Source: Vitellaria paradoxa (lineage: Eukaryota; Streptophyta; Magnoliopsida; Ericales; Sapotaceae). Taken from it: 64,000 nt of DNA. Positions 37,351-49,845 of this stretch are shown in pieces; position 1 is the first letter of the stretch, and every line of letters begins with the position of its first letter. A program made the position numbers and the translations under genes. Under the pieces are notes generated by a model. The model saw nothing but the letters and a program-made list of their open reading frames with translations. It made no database searches and was not told the origin of the DNA. The stretch is from positions 14,694,823-14,758,822 of the forward strand of contig CM034242.1 of the NCBI GenBank assembly GCA_019916065.1, read 5' to 3'.

Positions 37351-37727
37351 CTTAATGCTGTTGTAGCAGTTGGCCTTGCTGCAGCCCTTGCTCTGAGAAA
37401 GTAAGGGTTCAACTGGAAGGCTGCAGTAGGGGGTTTACTGTATATGGGGGCTTGAAATACTATCGTTTTGAATGAAAAATACTGAAACGACATCGTTACT
37501 ACGACGGCCGCAGGAAACCCCTCCGGTAATCCCCCTCTTGGTTCCGGGTTCGCAAGGGTATCTTAGGTAATTTCGTGCTGCACCGAAAACGAACGTTGGC
37601 AACAACCTAGAAAGAGGGTTTTGAAGATTCGCGTCAATGTCGAAACAGTGAACTAATTTGGTTCTCTCTGGTCGCTTTGAGTTGAAGCTTCGAAGGTGTA
37701 TATATATATATATATAGAGGGAAAGCG

Positions 37728-40700
37728 ATGGAGAAGCCGGTGGTGACCCTTGACAGCGGGACTATCTGCTCTGCCTGGAACTACTGCGGCCAAAGATTGG
37801 CTACCGGCTCAACCGATGGAACGCTTGCCATTTTCGACTCAGTCGACCCGGCTTCTTCTTCATTCACTTGCACTTACAGATCCAAGGTTTGTAATTGGTT
37901 CCTATCTCTTCGGTCTTCGTTGAATTTTCAGTATATGTGTATGTATATAAATAGCTCTTGAGTCGATCATTATATGTAATTCTTATTGTTTGAATTAAAT
38001 GCAAGTTTAGATTTCATTTGACCATAATTGGCGGTTAATATCATTACGGTTTCAAGCAATGTAAATATTGGTTCTTGACATTTCTAGTTGGGGAATTGGG
38101 AACAATGTCAACAGTGTTGGTGCAGCACTTTGCTTGTGTTGAGGTCCAGAGCTGTTTTATTATACGCCACTAAATCATTTTTACATAAGGGAAAAATACA
38201 GGACCCCCTTCTTCGATGATCCAAGTTCCAATTTACACCTCAGATCTCTTTTATCTCAATCTACCCCTGAACCATAACCTTTTATTCTAGATTGTCCCAA
38301 GTCACTGACACCATTTAAGTTCATAACAGAAATGAAGCCAATTGACAATCACATGACTTCAAGTGGGGTTAATACATCAGAACAACTCATATCACTATCT
38401 ACGCGCAACTCACAGAGCCACTGTGTTCTTCCATGACTGGGGCTTCAAAGAATTGGGATTTTTGCCTCCATCTGTAGATCAAGAGCTGGAGTCGTTGCCT
38501 TTAGTTTACAAATGGAATCCTTCAGTCATTGTGGTCACTGGACAATGCTTCAATTGTCATGAACCAATGCCAACCCAGGTTGAAGATTCTATACGTTAAG
38601 ACGGTTAGAGAAATTTGTGTGGCTATTTTGTATGGGTGGATTCATCGATTTTGGTCACTCACGGCAAGTGATTTCAGGCCTTTTAAGAAGGCTAAATAAT
38701 ATTGAAGCTCAACTTGAAATGACCATACGTAGGTAGAAATGGATGTGGTTTGTGGTAATTTGTTCAGGGGTAATTGTGTTTTACTGTTTTTGTGTTGGTT
38801 TAAAATGGAGGCTAATTCAGATGAGTAAATGGAAGGGAAGAAAATGTTGAAGTTGAATTAATGTTATCCAATAAGGTATTGAAGCTGAATTAGTTGTTTT
38901 GGGAGTGCTTCAATGGTACTTTGCAGGATCTTGCTTACCTTTTGAGATTGTTAAACCTGGGATTATGAACTTGTATGGGATTATTAGATCTCTGTTTTGG
39001 GAGTAGTTTAATGTCCCACCTACTGTAATGTGAATTATGTAGTTATATGTGAATTATGAAGTTGTTTTAGGAGCAGTATTCCATCTTTGTGTGAATGAAA
39101 TTCTTTGGTGCTTGTGATTATTGCCCTTTGTAGATGACATAGTGAAATTGGTGATACAGACTTTGGAGGGAAAAAATGATGATACAAGTGAAAAAAAAAT
39201 GGTGACACAATTGATTCTATAGTTGAATTTGGTTCATTTGTTCCATTTTTGTTACAAAATGTGAACCTGGTGTGAATGAGATTTTTAGGTGACTGTCTAG
39301 GAAGCATGGGCACTTCAAATTGGGTGCTGTATTTGTATCTGACACAAATTAGACACACATGCTTTTCGGATACTCCAAGATACATGTGGCATGTCCTATT
39401 ATTTTATCATTTTTCTTCAAATATATGATTAAGACAAATGTGGATTTGAGTAGCCGAAATTCCCAAAATTATAAAATCTTAGAACTTATATTTTGTTAAA
39501 TTTTGTATATTAAATTATATATTAAGTTAGTTTTATTGTGAATGCTATATTCATATGCATAACTAAAAAATATTATAAAAGTTATATTTTTGGCCGTATC
39601 CTTGTCATATTTGTATCCTCATTTTTTTAAAATTGTCATATCCGTGTCCGTACCCTTGTTGTATCTGTATTCATGCTTCTTAGGTGACCGTGAATACCAT
39701 TGTTGTTTTGATCGTAAACTTGGTGTATTAAAGAAATAGTGGAGTTACTGCTAGTATGATAGACGTAACACACGCAGCTTCTCATCCCCATGCCACCTTG
39801 GAATCCTATGTGTACGGTGCAACACATTCACAGCTGTATTAACCATCTAAAATTCATTAACATATTCATCAAAGTGTATGTTGCAACACACATGCATGCA
39901 CAGACATAGTAGCACAATTTTTTCTTTTCCTAAATTCATTCACATAACAGCTAGCAGACCCCACCAAGGGAACAAAGCAACAGCAAATCTATCTCAAACA
40001 GGTACGATTAACAATTGTTACATCCATTCACAAAAATACATTTGCAAAATCTGTCCATTCAAAAGCATTGTTCCATCCATTCAAAAACATAGAAGCCTAG
40101 AGGACACTATTGTTTGATATATTTAAAAACGTACTTAAACACTGGCATAAATCTGCTTCATTGTTCTATCAACAGAAGCATACATAAAACTACTAACAGC
40201 ATCAAAATCCCAAAAAACGGAGGCCACTCAAAAACAATATCCATGAATTAGAGGCTTCTCAAAATGACACAACCAAATCACAGCTGCTGCTTGCTCCTCT
40301 TCTAGGCCTCCCTAAGGTTTTACATGGTGAGGAAATTCAGCCATCTCCATATCAAGGTTCCAGGCTTCATTTTAGTATTTAATTGCATAACACCACCATG
40401 TGACCTGTTGGTCAACAGCCTTTGAGAGCTTGCATGCACATGGGCTTGTCCTTGAGAGCTTCCTTGACAGTACCTTGTACTTGAAGTGTGCTTGTCATTT
40501 AGAGCTTGATAGCACATGGATTTGTCCTTGAGAAGACTGTCCATTTGTGATAACTGATAACGCTTCCCTGACAATTCCCCCCCCCCCCCCCAAAAAAAAA
40601 AAAAGAAAAAGAAAAAGAAAGTTTCATAATTAGTACCATTTAATACACTAGTTGACAAACTTAGATAGCAGGATGTGCTTACCTTGTTAGTTGATTTATG

Positions 40701-43700
40701 TGGGGATCATCACCAGCACAACTTGCATTATGCCTAGTTACAGTAGTAGTAGCAGTCCCTTGTTGCATATTTTTCTTGCACCTTCTTCTATTGCGTCCAG
40801 ATGTACTACTGCCATATTTTTTGCACTTAATGACAACTCCCTTCTTAATTTGCTTGGCTTATCCCTAGGCTTGTCAAGCTCTGTCTTCGTTTTTTTAGCC
40901 TACCTGCTTATCTTGTAACAATTGGTGATAGTTGTTCAGTGTTCCCAGTCCTAGGCTATAAATCCTTCCCATTGGTTGGGCTTAACAAACGGTTGTAAGA
41001 CTTGAGAAATGTCTCCCTTAAATAGCTTCCATGGACATTTCTCTGGTTTTCGATTTAAAAAGTTAATGGTAGCAACAACATGCATACATAATATACCTTT
41101 GAGGTCCCACCTTCTACATGCACACGTTTTTGCACTACATTCACCGTGAAATGCTTCCCATATGGGCCAATTACCTCAAACTTCTCATCCCCATTCCACC
41201 TTGGAATTTATGTTGGAGCTGCCACCTTCATAAGCTTCAACTTCTATTATATCTACGGACATAAAATCCAATCTCTCATCCTCATTGCTTCCCTCTTTTC
41301 TGAACTATTTCCATTAAATAAATCCTCAATCTTTCTTACATTGTCAAAATTGGCTTCTCCCTTGCATTCACAATAGCATTATTGAAACTCTCACATAAGT
41401 TGTTTTGATGTTTGTCACACTTAGAAAAGGTCTGAAAATGTGACCTACTCCAATTGACAACAGGCTTCTGATTTAACCACTCATATGCAGCCTCATCCAA
41501 ATTCTTCATCTCCTCAAGTGCATTCGGAAAATGAGGAACAATTGTTGATCTTGCAGCTTTCGACAACACATCTTTCAAAACCAACCCTTTATGTGACCCC
41601 TTGAAATTATTGTACTAGTGTCTCACACAGAATCTGTGTTCAACACTGGAAAAGACTTGCCTCCAATGACCGGAACTACTTACACAGCACATCTTTCAAA
41701 ACACAAAACCTTTGTGTGACCCTTTAAAATTATCATAGAAGTGCCTCACACAGAATCTGTGTTAAGCAGTAGGAAAGATAGCCTCTAATGGTTGGAACTA
41801 ACCCTGCACATATGCATAAATAGTTAACTAGAATGAGTGGTACAAATAGTCAATCAATTATATATATTAAAAAAAAAAAAATTAAGATGAGGAAATACAT
41901 TATCTTTTGTCTATCTGGCATGAATGTGTATGCGGAGTTATTGACAATGTCAAGGTTATCTTTTAACATCTCCAAAAACCAAGACCAAGTTGTAAACATT
42001 TGTTTACTAATAAAGGGGTACATACAGTTGTTGGCATCAATTTCAATAGTTGTCAATGGAATGTCCTTGTGGTGTCCCTTCAAATGACACCCATCAGCAC
42101 CAATGATAGGTCTACATCCTTCTGAAAACCCTTGTTTTAAAGCATCTGAACATATGTAAAGATTCTTGAACACTTTGTTGCAATCAGCAGTAATTTTGAT
42201 GCTCAATCTAGGAGTCCCCGGATTTGTTCTCTTCACCTTCGTTTAAGTAGCCCCATCACATTTAGAATTGTTGGACAGAGGTACCATCTATCTCAACTAA
42301 AGTTTTCTTTTTTGCCCTATGAGTTTGACTTCTAGACACATTCACATTATGGTCACTCTGCACAGATTCCCTTGTAGATTTCACAGGCCATTTTGGATTT
42401 GTCCTAATCCTGTCCAAGTACTTCTTTGCCGTCCACTTAGAATTAGCAAGCTTGATGTGGAAAGACCTACTGCGTTTGTGGGTGCCAACAGAGGTCTTCA
42501 TCTGCAATGTTTTCTCTCGTATTCTTGCATTATAAAGAGTTCAATGACAACCCTCTTTGCACCTCATCCTAATTCTATAACCATCATTCTTTTGAAACCT
42601 TAGTGCCTTCCCATACTTGATTGCATATGCTTTCATAGCCTCTCTAAATGTAGCAGCAAAGCTAAACTTCATGCCAACTTTGAAAACTGGGATGCTCATA
42701 TTAGCTTGGGCATCATTAAAAGCCGGGTGGCTCCCCTTTCTTGCAGATTCACCTTCTTCATCTGATGAGCCCTTAACACTCTTCAGATCATCGGTTGATA
42801 CATACCCACCATCCAAAACATCCTCAACCTTATCGCTAACAACATGTCTCTCATTAGCACCAGGCCTCTCCTTGTCACCAACATCCCCATACCCTCAAGA
42901 TTGACATCCATCTTCTTCATCGCTACATCAACAACTCCATTAATAGGAATATTCATTAACAACTTTACAATTTTTCTACAAAATCCTTGTTACTATCTGG
43001 GAAATGTTCTAGCTCAGTGTCGGATCCAGATTTGGACTCATCATCACTATCATCTTCTACATCCTCTACATCCAATTCAATTGGACCATCTTTCGCTGCA
43101 TTTAAGCCGACTTGACTTAACTGAATATTAGGGCTACTATGTTCATCCAATGCCTGTTCACAAAACACTTGGAACAATGAAATCCCATCCACAAAATTAA
43201 TAAGGCCCAAGGCATCATTAGCCGAGTGGACTTCTCTTAAACCTTTACCTAGTTCAACTCCAGGCACCCTAACAAAAAAATTTTTTACATTAAAATGGCC
43301 TACTTCCTGAGCCATAGTACCTAATTCCAACATTGACATTTCATCAAGATGACAAAACTCAAAGTGGTTGATTTTTGCCCAAATATATCTTACTACAGGT
43401 GTTTCCACCATGATGCATTTGAATAGTGAAGTAATCGGATGTGGGGCCTATTTAAAAATAAAAAAATAACATATTCATTAAGATGTGTATATAAATTATA
43501 CATTAGAAAAATTCTGTATATATATTAATAGTATATATATGCTTCTCTAGCACTATAAATAAATATATCAATAAGTGGTCTGTGATATTACTCGAACACC
43601 AAGGTTAAGAAGAAAAAGCTCACGGCAACAAAAATTTCCTCTATGAGCTAGAACAAAAGTGTATAATATAGGTAATATGAGGAATGGGTTAGGAAATTTA

Positions 43701-46700
43701 ATTGTATTATGGAACCCTCATCCCATGAGGAAAATCATGCTTTGCTTTATGCTACTTCGTGGTCATTTTCTGATAAAAATCTTCGTTAAAAATGTTAAGA
43801 CTTCTCAGCACTAATCTTGGAATGGAGACAAAAGTCCTAGTCTTCTAGTGCAATCCTGGTAGAAACCTTTGAATCGAGGCAAAAGCCTTAGGTCTTCGAA
43901 GCGCTAGTAGAAGATGATAGCTCTGTGAGGAGTTGGGCATATATGAAGTTATGGGCTATTCTGATGTATTTGCCCCTATTTGAAGTCACTTGGTTGTCAC
44001 ATGGCTTCATTTCCATTTACAATTTAAACGGTGTAAGTGATTAGGTAATCTGGAACAAAAAAATTATAGTTCTGGGTGGGTAAATAGAGATAATAGATAG
44101 TTGAGGGGGCAAATTGGGACTTGGGTCATAGTTAAAGGGGCTCATGTATTTTTTTCCCTTTACATAAATTATAAGGAAAGTTCTTTATATATATACATAT
44201 AGGGAGACTTGAACCAAGACTTTTTGTTGGAGGAATGCAGCCTGAGGACATATTTTATTTTTCTTTTCAATTTATTTCCTCTTTCCATGAAAGAAATTGA
44301 TGACTTTATCCTGTAGTCTTAGCTAAAACAGTAGTCACTTTTATTGGTTTTGATAAGTGTATTGCTTCATTTTCACAAGGCTAAGAATGTCAGAATGGCA
44401 ATTGTCAATTGGGAGAAGTTTGATCCATAAGATGGCATATTTGTGATCTATATTTGAAAGTTTGGTGAAAATTATTTAAAAAATTATGAGTTTGTGATGA
44501 GAAGATTGGCTAGTGCTTTCTATGTAGCGAAGATGAAACGTGAATTCAAATTTCTTGAAGTAATAATCATGCATTGTCCATTTTTTCATGCAGTAAAATA
44601 GTAAACTCTTAGATTTTCTTATTTATTTATTTATTTTTTTTTTTGTGACTTCTTGAATTGTTAAATTTTTTTCCAATATATTTTTTACATTGATCTTCCT
44701 CTAGGTTCATGAAGTGAGCATTGTGAAAGTTGTTTGGGTTCCTCCAGAATATGGTGATGCAGTTGCATGCATTTTTGCAGATGGCACTTTGTCATTGTGG
44801 GAGGAAGTTGTTGAAGGTAGCCAATAATTTTTCCATGTCCTTTACGTCTGGTACTTTTGTCTAAAATTAGGGGCATGTCATGGATTATTTAATTCTTTTT
44901 TATGCATTCTTAGTATATTCTTGTTACGGTGAGCTTTGTTGGGTAGTCTAATTTTAAATTTTGCAAGTTGTTTACTGGGCATCTTCTTATCAGTGATATA
45001 GTACTTTGCATAACAACTCTTTTCTTTTGGTTCATTCGGTGTTTTCCTGTTTGCTTTTTTATTTTTCCTGATAATGAGAAAATCACTGAACTTAATATTA
45101 GCATGCTACAACGCTTCCCATTTTGTAATCTATGGACGTAGCCTTATTGCTGTATTTTATACACTGTCATTCTCTAGATACAAAACCCCTTCAATGGAAG
45201 CTTTGCAGAGAATTTGAGAAAAGTTCAAATCAGGTGCTAGATATGCAATTTGGAGTCTCCCCCACAAATTTGAAGATGGTAGGTATTGGAAATGGATGTC
45301 ACCTTAGTTGATGATAGCATATACTGATATGGGCTTTCTTTGAGTTCCTTAACAGGTTGCTGCATATTCAGATGGCCATGTGAAAGTCTATGAGCTTCTA
45401 GATCCACTGGAACTGAAGAACTGGCAACTTCAGGTGATTTTTGACCTATTTATTATTAACTCAGTAAATACTCACCTGGTACCATTATTTTCTTGTAAAT
45501 GGGAAAGCCAGTCCTAAAATTTTTCGTTGTCATTTTCTTTTTACTATTTCCTTGGTCTAAGATTATTACTTTTTATCCTAAGCATGATATGATATTTTTT
45601 CTATTTGACCAAGAAAATGCCATTTGAGTGGAGCAAAAGTATTTTTAGTATCAATTTATGAAAACAAGGTGATATCAAAAAATGTAATAATGAGTCTTCA
45701 TCACCAGCCATTAAGGGATCTCATGACCACCCAAACCTCCTCCTTTGTGAATCTGTTCTTTAGACTTCTTTATCCAATGTCATAGTATCCATATTGTCCG
45801 GACTCTGCCTTTAGTTGTCCTTTTCTTTGAATAGCTCTTTATAGAACCATGTAACTTTGCCTCTTTTTTGATCCTATTGCTCGAGAAGATGATCTTCCTA
45901 ATCTAGATTCACAGTCTGACTAGTTCTCAGATGGAAGTTGGTCATTCTGTGGAAAAATTTGGTATTTCTGTCTCCCTCCTTTGGCCAAATCATTCTAGAA
46001 TTTTGTCTCCAATTAATCTTCTCGAGCCTTGCTATTTTGCCAAAGTCTACTTTTTTAAACTCTCTAGCTTGCATCTTTGACTTTGTTAAGGGTTCACACT
46101 CTTCCTTTTCATCCAACTCCTTGATATACTTGAGTAACTCTGTTTTTGTCAACTCAATTCTCCCACGCTCCTCCTTATTCCACTTAATAAGATTTTCCTT
46201 TGGCCTTTGCAATTTTCTGATCAAGACAAACCTACCACAGTCATTGAATCTGTAATTATCCCACCAACTTTCTACCCTAAAACCCATCTGCCTTGATCCA
46301 CATGTTTTCAAAATAAAAAGGTTTAGGGCCTCCTTTCAGTCGCCCCCTCCTCCTCCTCCTGTTTCTTGCCCCCAGTCCAAGAGAATTGGATAATGATCCA
46401 ACACTATTTTGATCTGCAGGGATTGAAGAGTTCCCAAGAACAATTCTTCCCATGAAGCGTTTATCAAGAATCTGTCCAGTCTAGATCTACTCCTTCAATT
46501 AGACCAGGTATACCTCCCCCGGCAAAGGTAAATCAACTAGCCCTAGGTTTTCTATAAACTCGGAAAATTTCTTCATCCACATGGTACAAAATCTGCACTA
46601 CATTCTCTACTTTGGTCTTGTGATCAAGTTAAAATCCCCTCCTGCGTTCTAGGGCACTTACAATTTCAACGCCGCTACCTCCAGTTCTTTAAAAAAGTCT

Positions 46701-49700
46701 CCTTTGAGAGAAGCTTCCATAGGCCCATAGACCCCTGTGAGTGCCCCAGCATGAATTGTCCTCCAAACTTCTAAAACAGCAGCTGATGGGGAAGCTGCCT
46801 AACTCCCTCTCTTCCGAGGCTAAACTTCGTTTGTCCCACATGAAAATGATTCCCCCTAAACTGCCAACAGTTTCCCATCTTACCCAGATCCTTCCCCATT
46901 AACGTCCTTACATTCTAGCAAATGATTTTTTGACTCATTATAATTTCGTGAGGTAATTGTCTGCTCCCTACTGCACCCCTTCCCTCCTGGGCTGGCTTCC
47001 TCCTCCATAGTTCAAGGACCATTTCAGCCTCTTCAATTCCCAAGAATTTGGTCTTCTCCCTTCTCTTGGAGAGTGGATTGCTGTCACTTTAGACTCGCTT
47101 CTATTGAATTGAGAAGTCTGATGATGTCATCTTCGTGCGCTTCGCTTGATATCCCCAACAATCTTTTAAGTGACTTGGCTCTATTGATGACCCAATTTGA
47201 TACCTTGTCTCCATCGGAACTACATTCTCCCAACAATAATTTGCTCCCCTCTTTATCCCCTGGTGCATTTGGCTCCATACACGTCAATGGCATTGGATCC
47301 CCACAGATTTCTGTAGTCTTCTCCTTGCAATTCAGTCCTTGCCATACCTCAAAGATTGGCACACCGTTGTCTCCTCCTGATTCTCCTGAGTCTCCTTCCC
47401 CTTATCCCAGGCCTTCTAACTCCTTATCAGAACATTTAGTAGATCCCACCCCTCCAACCTCATTACCCTCCACAAACTTTATTTATTTATTTTTCTGTAA
47501 GGTGCCTCCACAGACTTGTTGCCTCCCAAATAGAAAGAAAATGGGTGGCTCTGAGAAGGAGAAGAATGCCCTTGATCCAGCACAAAAGAACCAAACCCAT
47601 TCACACTCAACTTACCTGTGTCCAGAGGCTTGCTTTGCCACTTCCCAAGTTTTTTAAGAGTACTTGGTCCAATCTTCTTGGTCAGTCCATGCTATTGCTT
47701 GTAATTTGACAAGGCGTTAGCGCAAATGGGCTTATACAAAGCCAACCAATTTTGTGACCAACCACCCAAAGTTGTTATGTGTCTCACCTGCCGCTTGGGC
47801 CTTATGCCTTTCATTAGGCCCACTAGCAGCATTAGGCCCGCCACTCTTTCCTGACCTAACAACTTTCCACCACATATCCATACCAGGGTTAGGGTTGCAC
47901 ACAAAAAAATCGAACAACTTGAAAATCGAATCAGTCCGATCACTTTGGTTCAGATTTATATCATTTTTTGGTTCGGTTTTGGGTTAAAATAATTAGCAAA
48001 CCGATATTTTTGGTTCGGTTCTCGGGTTAGTAGGTTTTCAACTTGAACCGAATTGAATCCGAACCGACAATAATCTAAATTGAACCAACCCGAAAAAATA
48101 TAATATATAATAAACAAAAATTATATAATATTTGTATAATATTATAAAATTAAATTATATAGTATTTATTTAAATATAAATAATTATATTTATATAATTT
48201 TATGTAGCTTTGGTGCTTTATATTAATTAAATTTAGTTAATATTATTTCAATGATTGGTAAAATATGTTTTCTTTCTTGCACCCTTCTATTTGTTTTATT
48301 TTTTTTTTTGGAGCTATACCACAAAACAATGGTGGCTTGTTTTGAAATACACAAAAGAATGTGCAGAAACCCACCTACAGCAGGGAATCAAATATTTGTT
48401 ATCCAAATGGTATATCAGTAGCTTTGCTTTGCATCAGACCTCCAGAAATTTTATAAACCGGTTGGTTTGATTGACGGATGGGGTAGGAGCTATTTAATCA
48501 GTACGTTTTGATTATAACTTAGGACAGATTAGTTCTTTCAAAATTCATTCCAGTACGAAATTTTTAAGTGATAAACGTGTAATAAATACACCAGACCTGA
48601 ATGGACCTGATCCGAACCAAAGTGAGCTAAACCACAAATGGTCCCGATCTGACCTGAAGTGAGCTAAACTGAAAACCGAACCAAACCAATCCAATATTTT
48701 CGATTCGGTTTGATTTGGTTCCAATTTAAAATCGGTTTGGTTTTGGGTCCAAATTTTAGGAATCGAAAAAAATCAGTTTGGTTTTTGTTTAAGTATGAAC
48801 CCGAATTGGACCAACCCATGCACACCCCTAATCAGGATTCTCTGCTCCGTCTCGAGAAATCAAAAGTATCTCCTCAGACTTATCCTTCTGTTGGCTTCTA
48901 GAAGCTTCAGGCATCTTCCCCCCCTCCACATGCCCACCTAACATTAGATCCGTGCACTTTTAGATTCAATTCTCTAGCATATCGGTTGCCAGTGTCTGCT
49001 TGATCCACCCAAAAGGAGCCATTCCCACCCAAAGAGGGACATGATAGTGAAGTTATCTATCTTGATTTTCACCACCAGAGGTGATTCATCCTGTTCCCTT
49101 CGACCTTGATGCGAGCCCACTGGAGGTGATTCATCCTCTCCATCGCCACATCCACCTCGATGAAGCCTTCGCACAGATCCACTATAGTTCTAAATACCTT
49201 CCCTTTGCAGAAGTGAGTTGACAAACCAACCATTGTCACCCAGATGATGGCCTCAGCCCATCTCAATCTCGAGGAATTTCCTCATGGGTGCCGCACATAG
49301 AGCAAGATGGGAGTCCCTCTATTGCCTTTCCCACTGGTGCTTCTTTGCCAATTCTGTTGACGGGAAGGCAAAAAGGAATCTCGAATCTCCGAGTTGCTTC
49401 ACCTCTACGCTCCCCCTGGACTCTTCAGATTTAGTTGACCTAAGTACCTAACTACTGACTTTGTCAGTCTTCACTGCTGTCGCACCTTCACAAATCTGCC
49501 TAATAGGCATCTGTCCATGGTTTTGTGCCAAAGCTCCTCTCCATCCAAACTCACTTTAACATGTCGATCCCATCTCTGTTTCGACTAGCTCACTTTATAT
49601 TGTTGAGGTCAACCACCTCTGTATTGATGCTGTTTCCACGAATGACTTCATCTTCTCCATCTCAGCATCCTTGATCCTCTTGGGTCAAACTCCAATAGAA

Positions 49701-49798
49701 CATCAGCAAACCTACCTCAGCCATTGCCCCCTATGCCCTCGGAAATGCACACCCAAGATATGCCTGTTGGATAAAACAATATCAACTCCAGACCCCTA

Positions 49799-49845
<47 letters not shown>

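Larger units (their letters stand above)
38189..44158 (-). mobile_element. Autonomous-type MULE in SEH1 intron 1, complete ends
   Basis: The ends begin GGGAAAAA and carry long terminal inverted repeats (38189 to about 38395 and about 43955 to 44158) that align over about 200 bp with scattered differences. They are flanked by the 9-bp direct repeat TTTACATAA (38180-38188 and 44159-44167), the length typical of Mutator-like elements. A decayed transposase lies on the minus strand (43411-40690). Unexplained DNA at 38400-40250 contains a nested dispersed repeat (39302-39690). Confidence 0.92.
45690..49800 (-). mobile_element. LINE (non-LTR retrotransposon) in SEH1 intron 4, lacking its 3' half
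   Basis: Minus strand. The ORF1 region with a DUF4283-like segment lies at 49266-48974 (WAEAIIWVTMVGLSTHF, LCEGFIEVDVAMER, QWARIKVEG). The end of ORF1 or linker is at 47657-47084. The endonuclease lies at about 46960-46320 (GGDFNL, then RLDRFL-like text after frame correction, LDHYPI). The EN-RT linker is at 46311-45898 (WNKEERG, WPKEGDRNTKFFHRM), running to about 45690 (FTKEEVW, MRSLNG). The reverse transcriptase is absent. Loss of the 3' half is unusual because LINEs normally lose the 5' end; a later deletion is the likely cause. Confidence 0.85.

Noticed and set aside
38363..38599. 78-codon open frame inside the MULE
   Set aside because: No recognised domain and no supporting splice structure; noted only as possible captured DNA, not called as a gene.
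47073..47657. 194-codon plus-strand open frame
   Set aside because: It is antisense to the LINE coding region on the minus strand; proline/serine-rich composition is a mirror effect.
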